The notes under the pieces are model-generated. The model ran no database searches. It was not told the origin of the DNA and worked only from the letters and a program-made list of their open reading frames with translations. Below are positions 31,285 to 38,737 of a DNA stretch of 64,000 nucleotides, in pieces. Origin of the DNA: Streptomyces abyssalis. Its GTDB lineage: Bacteria > Actinomycetota > Actinomycetes > Streptomycetales > Streptomycetaceae. The DNA lies in contig NZ_LJGT01000036.1 in assembly GCF_001751365.1 (NCBI RefSeq), forward strand, positions 434,001 to 498,000. Reading direction: 5' to 3'. The stretch's first letter is position 1. Every line of letters begins with the position of its first letter. The position numbers and the translations under genes were made by a program.

Positions 31285-31330
31285 TTGACACGCGCGACGA
31301 CGCCGCAGCATGCTGAGCGGGCGCTTAGCA
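31285..31330 (+). promoter_or_regulatory. MaoC-gene promoter with TetR operator
   Basis: TTGACA (31285-31290) and a weak -10 CATGCT (31309-31314) lie before TGCTGAGCGGGCGCTTAGCA (31311-31330), a near-perfect palindrome overlapping the -10. The same GCTGAGC-N4-GCTTAG pattern lies before the neighbouring TetR gene at 32521-32540. Confidence 0.6.
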
Positions 31331-31366
31331 ACCGGCGGCGCGACACGCATGCGGGAGGTTGTACGG

Positions 31367-31828
31367 ATGGCGGAGCCCCGGGTCTTCACCTCGACCGACG
31401 AACTGGTGGCCGCGGTCGGCCAGGAACTCGGCGTCAGCGACTGGCTGGAGATCGACCAGAAGCAGATCGACCTGTTCGCGGACGCGACGGGCGACCACCA
31501 GTGGATCCACGTCGACCCGGCACGCGCGAAGGACGGCCCCTTCGGTACGACCATCGCGCACGGCTATCTGACGCTCTCGCTGCTGCCCGCCCTCGTACCG
31601 CAGATCATGCGCGTCGAGGGGATCCGGATGGGCGTCAACTACGGCGTGAACAAGGTGCGTTTCCCCGCGCCCGTGCCGGTCGGCTCACGGCTGCGCGCAC
31701 GGGCGGAACTCGTCGACGTCACGGAGGCCGGCGGCGGAGTGCAGGTCGCCGCGAAGGTGACGATCGAGCGTGAGGGCGGCGACAAGCCGGTGTGCGTCGC
31801 GGAAAGCCTCAGCCGGTACTTCTGGTAG
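31367..31828 (+). CDS. MaoC-family enoyl-CoA hydratase
   Basis: A 153-residue single hot-dog-fold hydratase. The catalytic Asp/His pair is in FADATGDHQWIHVDPARAK, five residues apart as in R-specific enoyl-CoA hydratases, and GPFGTTIAHGYLTLSLLP follows. It hydrates 2-enoyl-CoA to (R)-3-hydroxyacyl-CoA. ATG 31367 has GGGAGG 8 bp upstream; an upstream in-frame ATG lies in the operator and is rejected. Its 3' end overlaps the convergent TetR gene by 20 bp. Confidence 0.88.
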   Translation: MAEPRVFTSTDELVAAVGQELGVSDWLEIDQKQIDLFADATGDHQWIHVDPARAKDGPFGTTIAHGYLTLSLLPALVPQIMRVEGIRMGVNYGVNKVRFPAPVPVGSRLRARAELVDVTEAGGGVQVAAKVTIEREGGDKPVCVAESLSRYFW

Positions 31829-32477
31829 CGGGACCCTGGCCGTCCCGCGCACCCTGCGGGGCGACCATGCGCAGGACGAGATCGGCGTAGAGGGTGCCGA
31901 TCTCGTCCGGTGTTCTGCGGCCCGAGGGGCTGTACCAGCGGGCGACGTCGATGCAGAGGGACATCACCGCGAGCGTCGTGCCGCGGATGTCGGCGACCTC
32001 GAACTCGCCGGAGGCGTCCCCGCTCTCCAGTACTCCGCGGAGGATCTCCTCGCTGCGGCGCCGCAGTCCGACGATCTCCTCGTAGTGCTCCTCGCCGAGC
32101 GCGGCCAGTTCGTACTGCACGACGCGTGCGGTGGTGTGGTGCTCGGCGTGCCAGCGCACGAAAAGCCGCACGGCGCGGCCCAGCCGTTCGGCGTCGCTGC
32201 CGCCGCCGTCCGCTGCCTCGGCCAGCACGCCGACGGAGCGCTCGTGCCCGACCTTGCTGATCTGGAAGAGGAGCTCTTCCTTGGTCTTGTAGTGGATGTA
32301 GAGAGCGGCGGGACTCATGCCCGCACGGCTCGCGATGTCGCGGGTGGTGGTGGCGTGGAAGCCGCGCTCGGCGAACGCCTCCACGGCACCCAGCAGCAGC
32401 CGCCGGGCGGCGTCCGGGGAGACCCCCTCGAAGGACTCGTCGGCTGCGGCGACCCGGGGTTCCGCTTGCGATGCCAT
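31809..32477 (-). CDS. TetR-family regulator, probable repressor of MaoC gene
   Basis: A 222-residue regulator with HTH FAERGFHATTTRDIASRAGM then SPAALYIHYKTKEELLFQIS and a ligand domain with ARVVQYELAALGEEHYEEIV and SLCIDVARWYSPSGRRTPDE, as in the actinobacterial acyl-CoA-responsive TetR_C_KstR2-like group. ATG 32477 follows GAAGGG. The palindrome GCTGAGC-N4-GCTTAG occurs both 44 bp before this gene and at the MaoC promoter, which supports autoregulation plus control of the hydratase. Confidence 0.85.
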   Translation of the reverse strand: MASQAEPRVAAADESFEGVSPDAARRLLLGAVEAFAERGFHATTTRDIASRAGMSPAALYIHYKTKEELLFQISKVGHERSVGVLAEAADGGGSDAERLGRAVRLFVRWHAEHHTTARVVQYELAALGEEHYEEIVGLRRRSEEILRGVLESGDASGEFEVADIRGTTLAVMSLCIDVARWYSPSGRRTPDEIGTLYADLVLRMVAPQGARDGQGPATRSTG

Positions 32478-32520
32478 GCCTGTGCCCTTCCCGTCGACGG
32501 TCGAACACCATACATCGACG

Positions 32521-32540
32521 GCTGAGCAGATGCTTAGAGC
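32521..32540 (-). promoter_or_regulatory. TetR autoregulatory operator
   Basis: GCTGAGCAGATGCTTAGAGC contains CTGAGCA-GA-TGCTTAG, matching the MaoC-promoter palindrome at 31311-31330. Confidence 0.6.
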
Positions 32541-32674
32541 GCCCGTCACCGGGGCCGGGCGGGGGCGCGGACGGGAGTCTGCGAACGGGGGCCGGGTGCG
32601 GGGCTCGTGGGCGGCGCCCGGTCGGACCCCGGGCGGGACCCGGCGGTCCGGGAACCGGCCGCGGGAAACAATCA

Positions 32675-32706
32675 GCGCTAGTTTTCAGCCGCGGCCGCCC
32701 TACCAT
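32675..32706 (+). promoter_or_regulatory. TetR gene promoter with GCGCTAGTTT half-site
   Basis: GCGCTAGTTT (32675-32684) is identical to one arm of the palindrome before the aldehyde dehydrogenase gene at 38708. TACCAT (32701-32706) is a possible -10 placing the start point at the ATG 32714, that is a leaderless transcript. Confidence 0.45.
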
Positions 32707-32713
32707 TCAACAC

Positions 32714-33337
32714 ATGGCCAGACCGTCCAAGCCGCTGCTCAGCCGTGAGCGGATCGTCGCGTGCGCGCTGGCACTCGTGGACGCGGAGGGGCTGCAGGCG
32801 GTCTCCACGAGGCGCCTCGCCGCCGAACTCGGCGTTAGCGGGCCCTCCCTCTACAACCACTTCCGCAACAAGGACGAGATCCTCGACGCCGCCGCCGACA
32901 CCGTCTGCGCGCAGGTCGAGGTGTCGATGTTCGCCGACGGGACGGACTGGCGGCAGGCCCTGGTGGAGTGGGCGCGCTCCTACCGTGCGGCTCTCGGCGC
33001 GCACCCGAACATCGTGCCGTTCCTGGCGCAGGGCCCAGGGCGGCGCCCCAGCCAGTTGCGGATGGCCGACGCGGTCTTCGGCGGGATGACCGAAGCGGGC
33101 TGGCCCAAGGCACAAGCCACCCATATCGGCGCGCTCATGCGCTACTTCGTGGCCGGCTCGGCGCTCGGTTCGTTCGCCCGCGGCTTCGTCGGCGACGCGT
33201 CGCTGTACGAGGACGACTACCCGCACCTGGACCAGGCGCATCTGCTGGCCAGGCACCAACGGTGGGTCGACGACGGCGCGTTCGAGACCGGCCTGCACGC
33301 CATCGTCGACGGCCTGGCCGCCCGCTTCCCGGGCTGA
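32714..33337 (+). CDS. TetR-family regulator, possible regulator of aldehyde dehydrogenase
   Basis: A 207-residue regulator: HTH ALALVDAEGLQAVSTRRLAA, ELGVSGPSLYNHFRNKDEIL, and a TetR_C-like effector domain ending in LDQAHLLARHQRWVDDGAFE. ATG 32714 lacks a Shine-Dalgarno and is probably leaderless. It stands between regulators and a convergent ABC pair. A GCGCTAGTTT half-site in its promoter matches the aldehyde dehydrogenase operator 6 kb away, so that operon is a candidate target; otherwise the target is unknown. Confidence 0.84.
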   Translation: MARPSKPLLSRERIVACALALVDAEGLQAVSTRRLAAELGVSGPSLYNHFRNKDEILDAAADTVCAQVEVSMFADGTDWRQALVEWARSYRAALGAHPNIVPFLAQGPGRRPSQLRMADAVFGGMTEAGWPKAQATHIGALMRYFVAGSALGSFARGFVGDASLYEDDYPHLDQAHLLARHQRWVDDGAFETGLHAIVDGLAARFPG

Positions 33338-33381
33338 ACCACCGGTCCGGCCCGGGCGCGGAGCGGCCCGCGGTCGCCGCC

Positions 33382-34194
33382 TCAGGCGGTACGGCGGCGG
33401 AAGAGCACGACGCTGAGCACGACCGCGACCACGGTGATGCCCGCACACCAGGCGGCCGCCGTCCACGCCGCCGATCCGGCCGGAGTGCCGTGCAGCAGGC
33501 CCCGCAGCGTGTCGACGACCGGGGTGACGGGCTGGTTCGCCGCGAAGCTCTGCACCCAGCCCGGCATGGAACCGACCGGCACGAAGCCGTTGCTCGCGTA
33601 CGGCAGGAACATGATCGCGAAGCTGAATCCGCTGGCGCCCTCCGGCGTCCTGGCCAGCAGCCCGAACACCGCCGCCAGCCACGAGACCGCGAACACGAAC
33701 ATGGCCAGCACACCGGCGATCCCGGTCCACGCGAGCACACCCGCCTGCGACCGGAAGCCGATCAGGAACGCCGTGGCCAGCACCAGCGCCGACGCGCAGC
33801 CGCATCGCACCAGGCTCGAGACGACATGCCCCGCCAGCACCGATCCGCCGGACACCCCCATCGAACGGAAGCGGTCGACGATTCCCTCGCTCATATCCCG
33901 CGTGACGCTCGTCGCCGTGAGGGCGGAGACGAATCCCGTACACATCAGCAGCACGCCGGGGAGTACGAAGTCGACGTACTGCTCGGTCGGCGTCTCGATC
34001 GCGCCGCCGAACAGGTAGACGAACAGCAGCATGATCATGACGGGCAGGATGAGGGAGGTCAGGAACCCGTCGACCTCTCTCAGCGTCAGCCGTACGCTGC
34101 GCCTCGACATCGTGAACGTCTCGTGCAGCGGCGCCAGTCGCCGGGCCTCCTCCAAGGGGCGGCCGGCCTCGCGCGTCACCGTCAGCTCAGACAT
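33382..34194 (-). CDS. ABC-2 type permease, DrrB-like drug efflux
   Basis: A 270-residue permease with about six spans and an ABC-2 core: FLTSLILPVMIMLLFVYLFG, FVLPGVLLMCTGFVSALTAT, the loop DMSEGIVDRFRSMGVSGGSV and FLPYASNGFVPVGSMPGWVQ. This is the pattern of daunorubicin-type exporters. The ATG overlaps the ATPase stop by 8 bp. With the ATPase it probably exports a hydrophobic compound, under control of the divergent TetR. Confidence 0.87.
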   Translation of the reverse strand: MSELTVTREAGRPLEEARRLAPLHETFTMSRRSVRLTLREVDGFLTSLILPVMIMLLFVYLFGGAIETPTEQYVDFVLPGVLLMCTGFVSALTATSVTRDMSEGIVDRFRSMGVSGGSVLAGHVVSSLVRCGCASALVLATAFLIGFRSQAGVLAWTGIAGVLAMFVFAVSWLAAVFGLLARTPEGASGFSFAIMFLPYASNGFVPVGSMPGWVQSFAANQPVTPVVDTLRGLLHGTPAGSAAWTAAAWCAGITVVAVVLSVVLFRRRTA

Positions 34195-35179
34195 GTGCGG
34201 CCTCCTCCGTGTCACCGCGCACCTGACTCTCCGCACCGCTTCCGGACGCGGCGGCCCGCCCGGTCAGCGCGATGAAGACGTCGTCGAGGGTGGCCCCGTG
34301 CGTGCTGAAGTACTCGACGGCGTCACGTGAGGGGTCGAACTCGTCGAGCAGGGCCCGTACTTGGGCCGCCGTCCCGTCCGTGGCGACGCTGAGCTTCCGC
34401 TCCTCCGCGTCGGCCGCGATCACTCGCGCACCCAGTCCGGCACGCAGCCGCCCGAACGCGGCGCGGTCGGCAGCCGTCAGGTCCAGCCTGTGCCCGCCGG
34501 CCTGCTGCTTGAGCTGAGCGGGAGTGCCGTCGGCGACGATCCGGCCTCCGTCGAGCACCGTGACCCGGTCGGCGAGCCGGTCCGCCTCCTCCAGGTACTG
34601 CGTGGTCAGCAGAACGGTCACTCCGGACCGTGCGAGGTCCGAGATGACGGACCACATGCTCTGCCTGCTGCGTACGTCGAGACCCGTGGTCGGCTCGTCG
34701 AGGAAGATCACCGAGGGTTCGCCGACGAGTCCCGCGGCGATGTCCAGTCTGCGGCGCATGCCGCCGGAGTACGTCCTGACCCTCCGTCCGGCGGCGCGGG
34801 AGAGGTCGAACCGCTCCAGCAGTCCGGCGGCGCGCGACTTCGCAGCACGCCGGGGCATCCCGGCCAACTCGGCCATCATGCACAGGTTCTCCATGCCGGT
34901 CTGCAGATCGTCGAGCGCCGCGTACTGCCCGGTGAGGCTGATCCTGCGGCGCACCTTGCCGCGCTCCCGCCGGACGTCGTACCCGGCCACGGTCGCCTGC
35001 CCGGCGTCCATCGCGCTCAGCGTGGCCAGAATGCGCACCATCGTCGTCTTGCCCGCGCCGTTCGGACCGAGGAGCGCGGCCACGCTGCCGCGCCGCACCG
35101 CGAGGTCCACACCGTCGAGAACGCGCAGCGCTCCATAGGACTTCGTCACCCCCACCGCTTCGATCGCCGTGTCGGGCAT
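34187..35179 (-). CDS. ABC transporter ATPase, DrrA-like
   Basis: A 330-residue ATPase with Walker A GPNGAGKTT, signature TYSGGMRRRLDIA, Walker B VIFLDEPTTGLD and switch region LLTTQYLEEADRLADR, followed by a DrrA-type C-terminal domain (DAVEYFSTHGATLDDVFIAL). ATG 35179 follows GAAGGGGGTGG. It is coupled to the permease and divergent from a TetR gene with inverted-repeat operators between them. Confidence 0.9.
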   Translation of the reverse strand: MPDTAIEAVGVTKSYGALRVLDGVDLAVRRGSVAALLGPNGAGKTTMVRILATLSAMDAGQATVAGYDVRRERGKVRRRISLTGQYAALDDLQTGMENLCMMAELAGMPRRAAKSRAAGLLERFDLSRAAGRRVRTYSGGMRRRLDIAAGLVGEPSVIFLDEPTTGLDVRSRQSMWSVISDLARSGVTVLLTTQYLEEADRLADRVTVLDGGRIVADGTPAQLKQQAGGHRLDLTAADRAAFGRLRAGLGARVIAADAEERKLSVATDGTAAQVRALLDEFDPSRDAVEYFSTHGATLDDVFIALTGRAAASGSGAESQVRGDTEEAAHV

Positions 35180-35191
35180 CGCGCCACCCCC

Positions 35192-35245
35192 TTCTTCTGC
35201 GTATGGAATACGCATTACCTACTGTGTAGGGTATACGCAGAAGAA
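35192..35245. promoter_or_regulatory. TetR operator array between efflux genes and regulator
   Basis: A 17-bp palindrome TGCGTAT-GGA-ATACGCA (35198-35214) and a further ATACGCA (35233-35239). In addition TTCTTCTGCGTAT (35192-35204) and ATACGCAGAAGAA (35233-35245) form 13-bp inverted arms. The array spans the divergent promoters, the classical layout of a TetR-repressed exporter. Confidence 0.7.
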
Positions 35246-35275
35246 CGGTTGTCAAACGGCTCATGAAGCAGGGCG

Positions 35276-36052
35276 ATGAACGAGAACACCACGACCGGAC
35301 TGCCCTCCAGCGTCGAGCTGGCCTGGGGCTTCCGGGAGCAGCCCAAGAAGGGGCCCAAGCGTGCGCTGACGCTCGCCGGGGTCGTCGAGGCCGGTGCCGC
35401 AGTGGCGGACTCGGAAGGGCTCGGCTCGGTCTCGATGAACAGGGTGGCGGGCGAACTCGGCGTCTCGACCATGTCGCTCTACCGGTACGTCTCCGCCAAG
35501 GAGGAGCTCGTCACGCTGATGGCCGACGCGGTGTCCGGCCCGGCGCCCGCGCCCGTGGAGGACGAGAACTGGCGGGCGGGGCTGGTCCGTTGGGGCATGG
35601 AGTACGTGGCGGTCGCACGCCGCCATCCGTGGATCGCCGAAGTGCCCGTCAGCGGACCGCCCGTGACGCCCAACTCCGTCAAGTGGATGGAGGCCGGGCT
35701 GCGCTGCCTGCGTGCCGCGGGGCTGGGCCCCGGCGAACAGATGGCCGCGCTGCTGCTGATCAGCCAGTACGTGCGCAGCCAGGCGCTGCTGGAGAGCCAG
35801 CTGGCCGCCGCGATGTCGGCGTCAGGCGACACCGACGAGACCCTCCTCCCCCGCTACAGCCGGCAGCTCGCGATGCTGACCGGGCGTCAGGAATTCCCCG
35901 CGCTGCACGAGGTCCTGGACGCCGGGGTCTTCGACGGGACGGACGAGGACCAGGACGTGGACTTCCGCTTCGGCCTGGAGCGCATCCTGGACGGCATCGA
36001 GGTGTACCTCGGGCGGACACCGGACGTGCCGGACGCCGCCTCGGGACCCTGA
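35276..36052 (+). CDS. TetR/AcrR-family regulator of ABC efflux pair
   Basis: A 258-residue regulator with a 30-residue N-terminal extension, HTH AAVADSEGLGSVSMNRVAGE then LGVSTMSLYRYVSAKEELVT, and a large TetR_C_1-like ligand domain (WRAGLVRWGMEYVAVARRHP, YVRSQALLESQLAAAM). These features are common in drug-sensing repressors of actinomycetes. The ATG at 35276 is divergent from the ATPase gene across the operator array, so it likely represses the exporter and itself. Confidence 0.88.
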   Translation: MNENTTTGLPSSVELAWGFREQPKKGPKRALTLAGVVEAGAAVADSEGLGSVSMNRVAGELGVSTMSLYRYVSAKEELVTLMADAVSGPAPAPVEDENWRAGLVRWGMEYVAVARRHPWIAEVPVSGPPVTPNSVKWMEAGLRCLRAAGLGPGEQMAALLLISQYVRSQALLESQLAAAMSASGDTDETLLPRYSRQLAMLTGRQEFPALHEVLDAGVFDGTDEDQDVDFRFGLERILDGIEVYLGRTPDVPDAASGP

Positions 36053-36131
36053 AACGGCGGCTGCGCCGGCCGGCCCCCAGTCCCTGTCCTTCGGATCTCC
36101 GCGGGATCCACGAAGATCCAAACGACAGGCC

Positions 36132-37217
36132 CTAGTCGAAGACGACCAGCGCACGGCCCCCGCGCCCCGCGAGCATCGCGTCGAAGGCCGCCGGAATGTC
36201 CTCCAGGCCGATCCGCTCCGTCACCAGCGCGCCCAGGTCGAGCCGTCCCCGGCGTACGTGCTCGGCGAGCACCGGAAGATCCCGTGCCGGGTCGCAGTTG
36301 CCGTAGACGCAGCCGCTGAGGGTGCGGGCGAAGTGGAAGATCTCCAGGGCGGAGAGCCGCACCTGCTCCTCCTTGCCGCCGACGCCGACGACGGTCGTAC
36401 GGCCGCCGCGCCGCGTGGAGTTCCACGCGGTACGGATGGTCTCGGCGCGGCCGACGCACTCGACGGCGACGTCCGCGCCGAAGCCGCCCGTGAGCTTCCG
36501 GATCTCCTTCGCGGTGGTGTCGGAGGCGGTCAGATAACCGGTCGCTCCCGCCCCCCGGGCCAACTCCTCCTTCTCCGGGGAGACGTCGACCGCGATCACC
36601 TCTCCCGCTCCGGCCAGCCTCGCCGACTGGATCACGGCCAGGCCGACGCCGCCCACCCCGAAGACGGCCACGGACTCCCCTGCTCGCACGCGGGCGCTGT
36701 GGTGCACCGCCCCGTATCCGGTCAGGACCGCGCAGCCCAGCAGGGCGGCGTCCGTGAGCGGCACCCCGGCGGGCAGCGGCAGCACGCAGCGGGACGAGAC
36801 GACGGTCTCCTCCGCGAAGGCCGCGGAGGAGAGGCCGGGGTAGATGTCCTCGCCCGCGTTCGTGCGCGCGTAGGGGACCGTCGTCCCGGCGTTCGCGTTC
36901 ACGCACAGCCACGGCTCGGCGAGCGTGCCGCAGAAGTGGCATTCCCCGCAGGAGGGCGCCCAGTTGAGGACGACCTGGTCACCGGGCGCATGCCCCTCGA
37001 CCCCTTCGCCGACGGCCACGACGGTGCCCGCGCCCTCGTGGCCCAGCACGGCCGGTACGGGCTGGCGCAGCGTGCCGTTGGAGAGCGAGAGGTCGGAGTG
37101 GCAGACGCCCGCGGCCGCCAGACGCACCCGGACCTGGCCCGGCCCTGGACCGGGCAGATCGATGCCGGTGACGTCGAGCGGCGTTCCGACGGCGGAGAGT
37201 ACGGCGGCGCGGACCAT
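36132..37217 (-). CDS. zinc-dependent alcohol dehydrogenase
   Basis: A 361-residue MDR enzyme with catalytic Zn ligands in AAGVCHSD and LGHEGAG, structural Zn cysteines in CGECHFCGTLAEPWLC, and NAD motif GVGGVGLAVIQ followed by acidic VDVSPEK, indicating NAD. It resembles class III-like/aryl alcohol and formaldehyde-type dehydrogenases. It follows the aldehyde dehydrogenase gene by 66 bp on the same strand, so alcohol to aldehyde to acid oxidation in one operon is likely. Confidence 0.9.
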   Translation of the reverse strand: MVRAAVLSAVGTPLDVTGIDLPGPGPGQVRVRLAAAGVCHSDLSLSNGTLRQPVPAVLGHEGAGTVVAVGEGVEGHAPGDQVVLNWAPSCGECHFCGTLAEPWLCVNANAGTTVPYARTNAGEDIYPGLSSAAFAEETVVSSRCVLPLPAGVPLTDAALLGCAVLTGYGAVHHSARVRAGESVAVFGVGGVGLAVIQSARLAGAGEVIAVDVSPEKEELARGAGATGYLTASDTTAKEIRKLTGGFGADVAVECVGRAETIRTAWNSTRRGGRTTVVGVGGKEEQVRLSALEIFHFARTLSGCVYGNCDPARDLPVLAEHVRRGRLDLGALVTERIGLEDIPAAFDAMLAGRGGRALVVFD

Positions 37218-37283
37218 GTCGGGCTCCTGGCAAGTGAGTTCCGGCTGAGGAAGTGGTGCTGGGGACTGAACTCCTGAACTCCG

Positions 37284-38702
37284 TCAGAACTGGAGGGACT
37301 TGGTCTGCAGGTACTCCCCCAGTCCGTGCCGGCCCAGCTCCCTGCCGACTCCGGACTGCTTGTACCCCCCGAACGGCGCGAGCGGGTTGAAGCGGCCGCC
37401 GTTGATGTCGACCTGCCCCGTCTCCAGCCTGCGGGCGAAGGCGACGGCCTCCTCCTCGTCCTTCGCCCAGACGGCGCCTGCCAGTCCGTAGACGCTGTCG
37501 TTCGCGATGCGGACGGCGTCGTCCACGTCCTCGTACTTCAGGATGGACAGCACCGGGCCGAAGATCTCCTCCCGGGCGATGGTCATCCCCGGCGTCACGT
37601 CGGCGAAGACGGTCGGGCGTACGTAGCAGCCCTCCTCGTATCCCTCGGGAGCGCCGGGGCCGCCCGCCGCGAGCCTCGCGCCCTCCTCGACGCCCTTGGC
37701 GATGAAGCCGGTGACACGTGCGTGCTGCTTGGCGTTGACGACGGGCCCGATCCGCGTCGTCTCCTCCTTGGGATCGCCCGGCACGTACTTCCCGACGGCC
37801 TCGGCGGCGATGCGCACCGCCTCGTCGTAGTGCTCGGAGTCGACGAGCATGCGGGTCCAGGCGCTGCAAGTCTGGCCGGAGTTGGCCATGACGTTGGCGA
37901 CGCCCTTGTTGACGGCCTTGGTCAGATCCGCACCCGGCAGGATGACGTTGGCGGACTTGCCGCCCAGTTCGAGCGCGACGCGTTTGACGGACCCGCCCGC
38001 GGCCGAGCCGATCTGCCGTCCGACGGCGGTGGACCCGGTGAAGGAGACCAGGTCGACGCCCTCGTGCGCGGCCAGCGCCTGCCCCGCGACGGGGCCGAAG
38101 CCGGTCACGAGATTGAACACACCCGCGGGCAGGCCGGCTTCGTGCACGGCCTCGGCGAACAGCTGGGCCACGAGCGGCGTGTCCTCCGCCGGCTTGAGCA
38201 CCACGGTGCACCCGGCGGCGAAGGCGGGGGCGGCCTTGGCGACGATCTGATGCAGCGGGTAGTTCCACGGGGTGATCGCGCCGACGACGCCCACCGGCTC
38301 GTAAAAGACACGGGAGTTGCCGATCTCCTCCTCGAAGGGGTAGTCGGCCGCCAGCTTCGCGTAGCTTCCGCAGACCGCGACCGGCACACTGGCGTGCACC
38401 GCCTGGGAGAAGGCCAGCGGGGAGCCCAGTTCCGCGGTGACGGTCTCGGCGATCTCCTGGTGGCGGGCCTTGAGGACGTCGTGCAACGCGCCCAGCAGCG
38501 CCGCGCGTTCGGCGGGCGGGGTCGCGGCCCAGCCGGGGAACGCGGCGCGCGCGGCCCGAACCGCCGCGGCCACGTCGTCCGCACCGCCCGCCGGCACGGT
38601 CCCGATGACGGTGCCGTCCGCCGGATTGGTGACTTCGAGCTTCTCCGTGGCCGCCGCCGGCCGCCACGCGCCGTCGATGTACATACCGTCGTGTGCCTGC
38701 AT
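37284..38702 (-). CDS. aldehyde dehydrogenase family protein
   Basis: A 472-residue NAD(P)-dependent enzyme: TPWNYPL, FTGSTAVGRQ, catalytic Glu245 in ALELGGKSANV and Cys279 in ANSGQTCSAW. Length and motifs are typical, so it should oxidise an aldehyde to the acid. No Shine-Dalgarno precedes the ATG at 38702, but a CTGACA-17-TAGTTT promoter puts transcription start at this ATG. The ATG at 38684 (MYIDGAW) is an alternative. The promoter contains a perfect palindrome, so the gene is probably repressed by a TetR protein. Confidence 0.9.
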   Translation of the reverse strand: MQAHDGMYIDGAWRPAAATEKLEVTNPADGTVIGTVPAGGADDVAAAVRAARAAFPGWAATPPAERAALLGALHDVLKARHQEIAETVTAELGSPLAFSQAVHASVPVAVCGSYAKLAADYPFEEEIGNSRVFYEPVGVVGAITPWNYPLHQIVAKAAPAFAAGCTVVLKPAEDTPLVAQLFAEAVHEAGLPAGVFNLVTGFGPVAGQALAAHEGVDLVSFTGSTAVGRQIGSAAGGSVKRVALELGGKSANVILPGADLTKAVNKGVANVMANSGQTCSAWTRMLVDSEHYDEAVRIAAEAVGKYVPGDPKEETTRIGPVVNAKQHARVTGFIAKGVEEGARLAAGGPGAPEGYEEGCYVRPTVFADVTPGMTIAREEIFGPVLSILKYEDVDDAVRIANDSVYGLAGAVWAKDEEEAVAFARRLETGQVDINGGRFNPLAPFGGYKQSGVGRELGRHGLGEYLQTKSLQF

Positions 38703-38707
38703 GGACC

Positions 38708-38737
38708 CAAACTAGCGCCGCTAGTTTGAGGTGTCAG
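38708..38737 (-). promoter_or_regulatory. aldehyde dehydrogenase promoter with 21-bp palindrome
   Basis: Arms CAAACTAGCG and CGCTAGTTTG surround one central base at 38708-38728. On the minus strand CTGACA (38737-38732), 17 bp and TAGTTT (38714-38709) form the promoter, so the palindrome fills the spacer and -10. The -35 lies within the last codons of the MFS gene. Confidence 0.68.

Noticed and set aside
30489..31346. 285-codon minus-strand frame opposite the hypothetical gene
   Set aside because: Its codon bias is that of an antisense frame; the plus-strand gene has a good Shine-Dalgarno and better composition.
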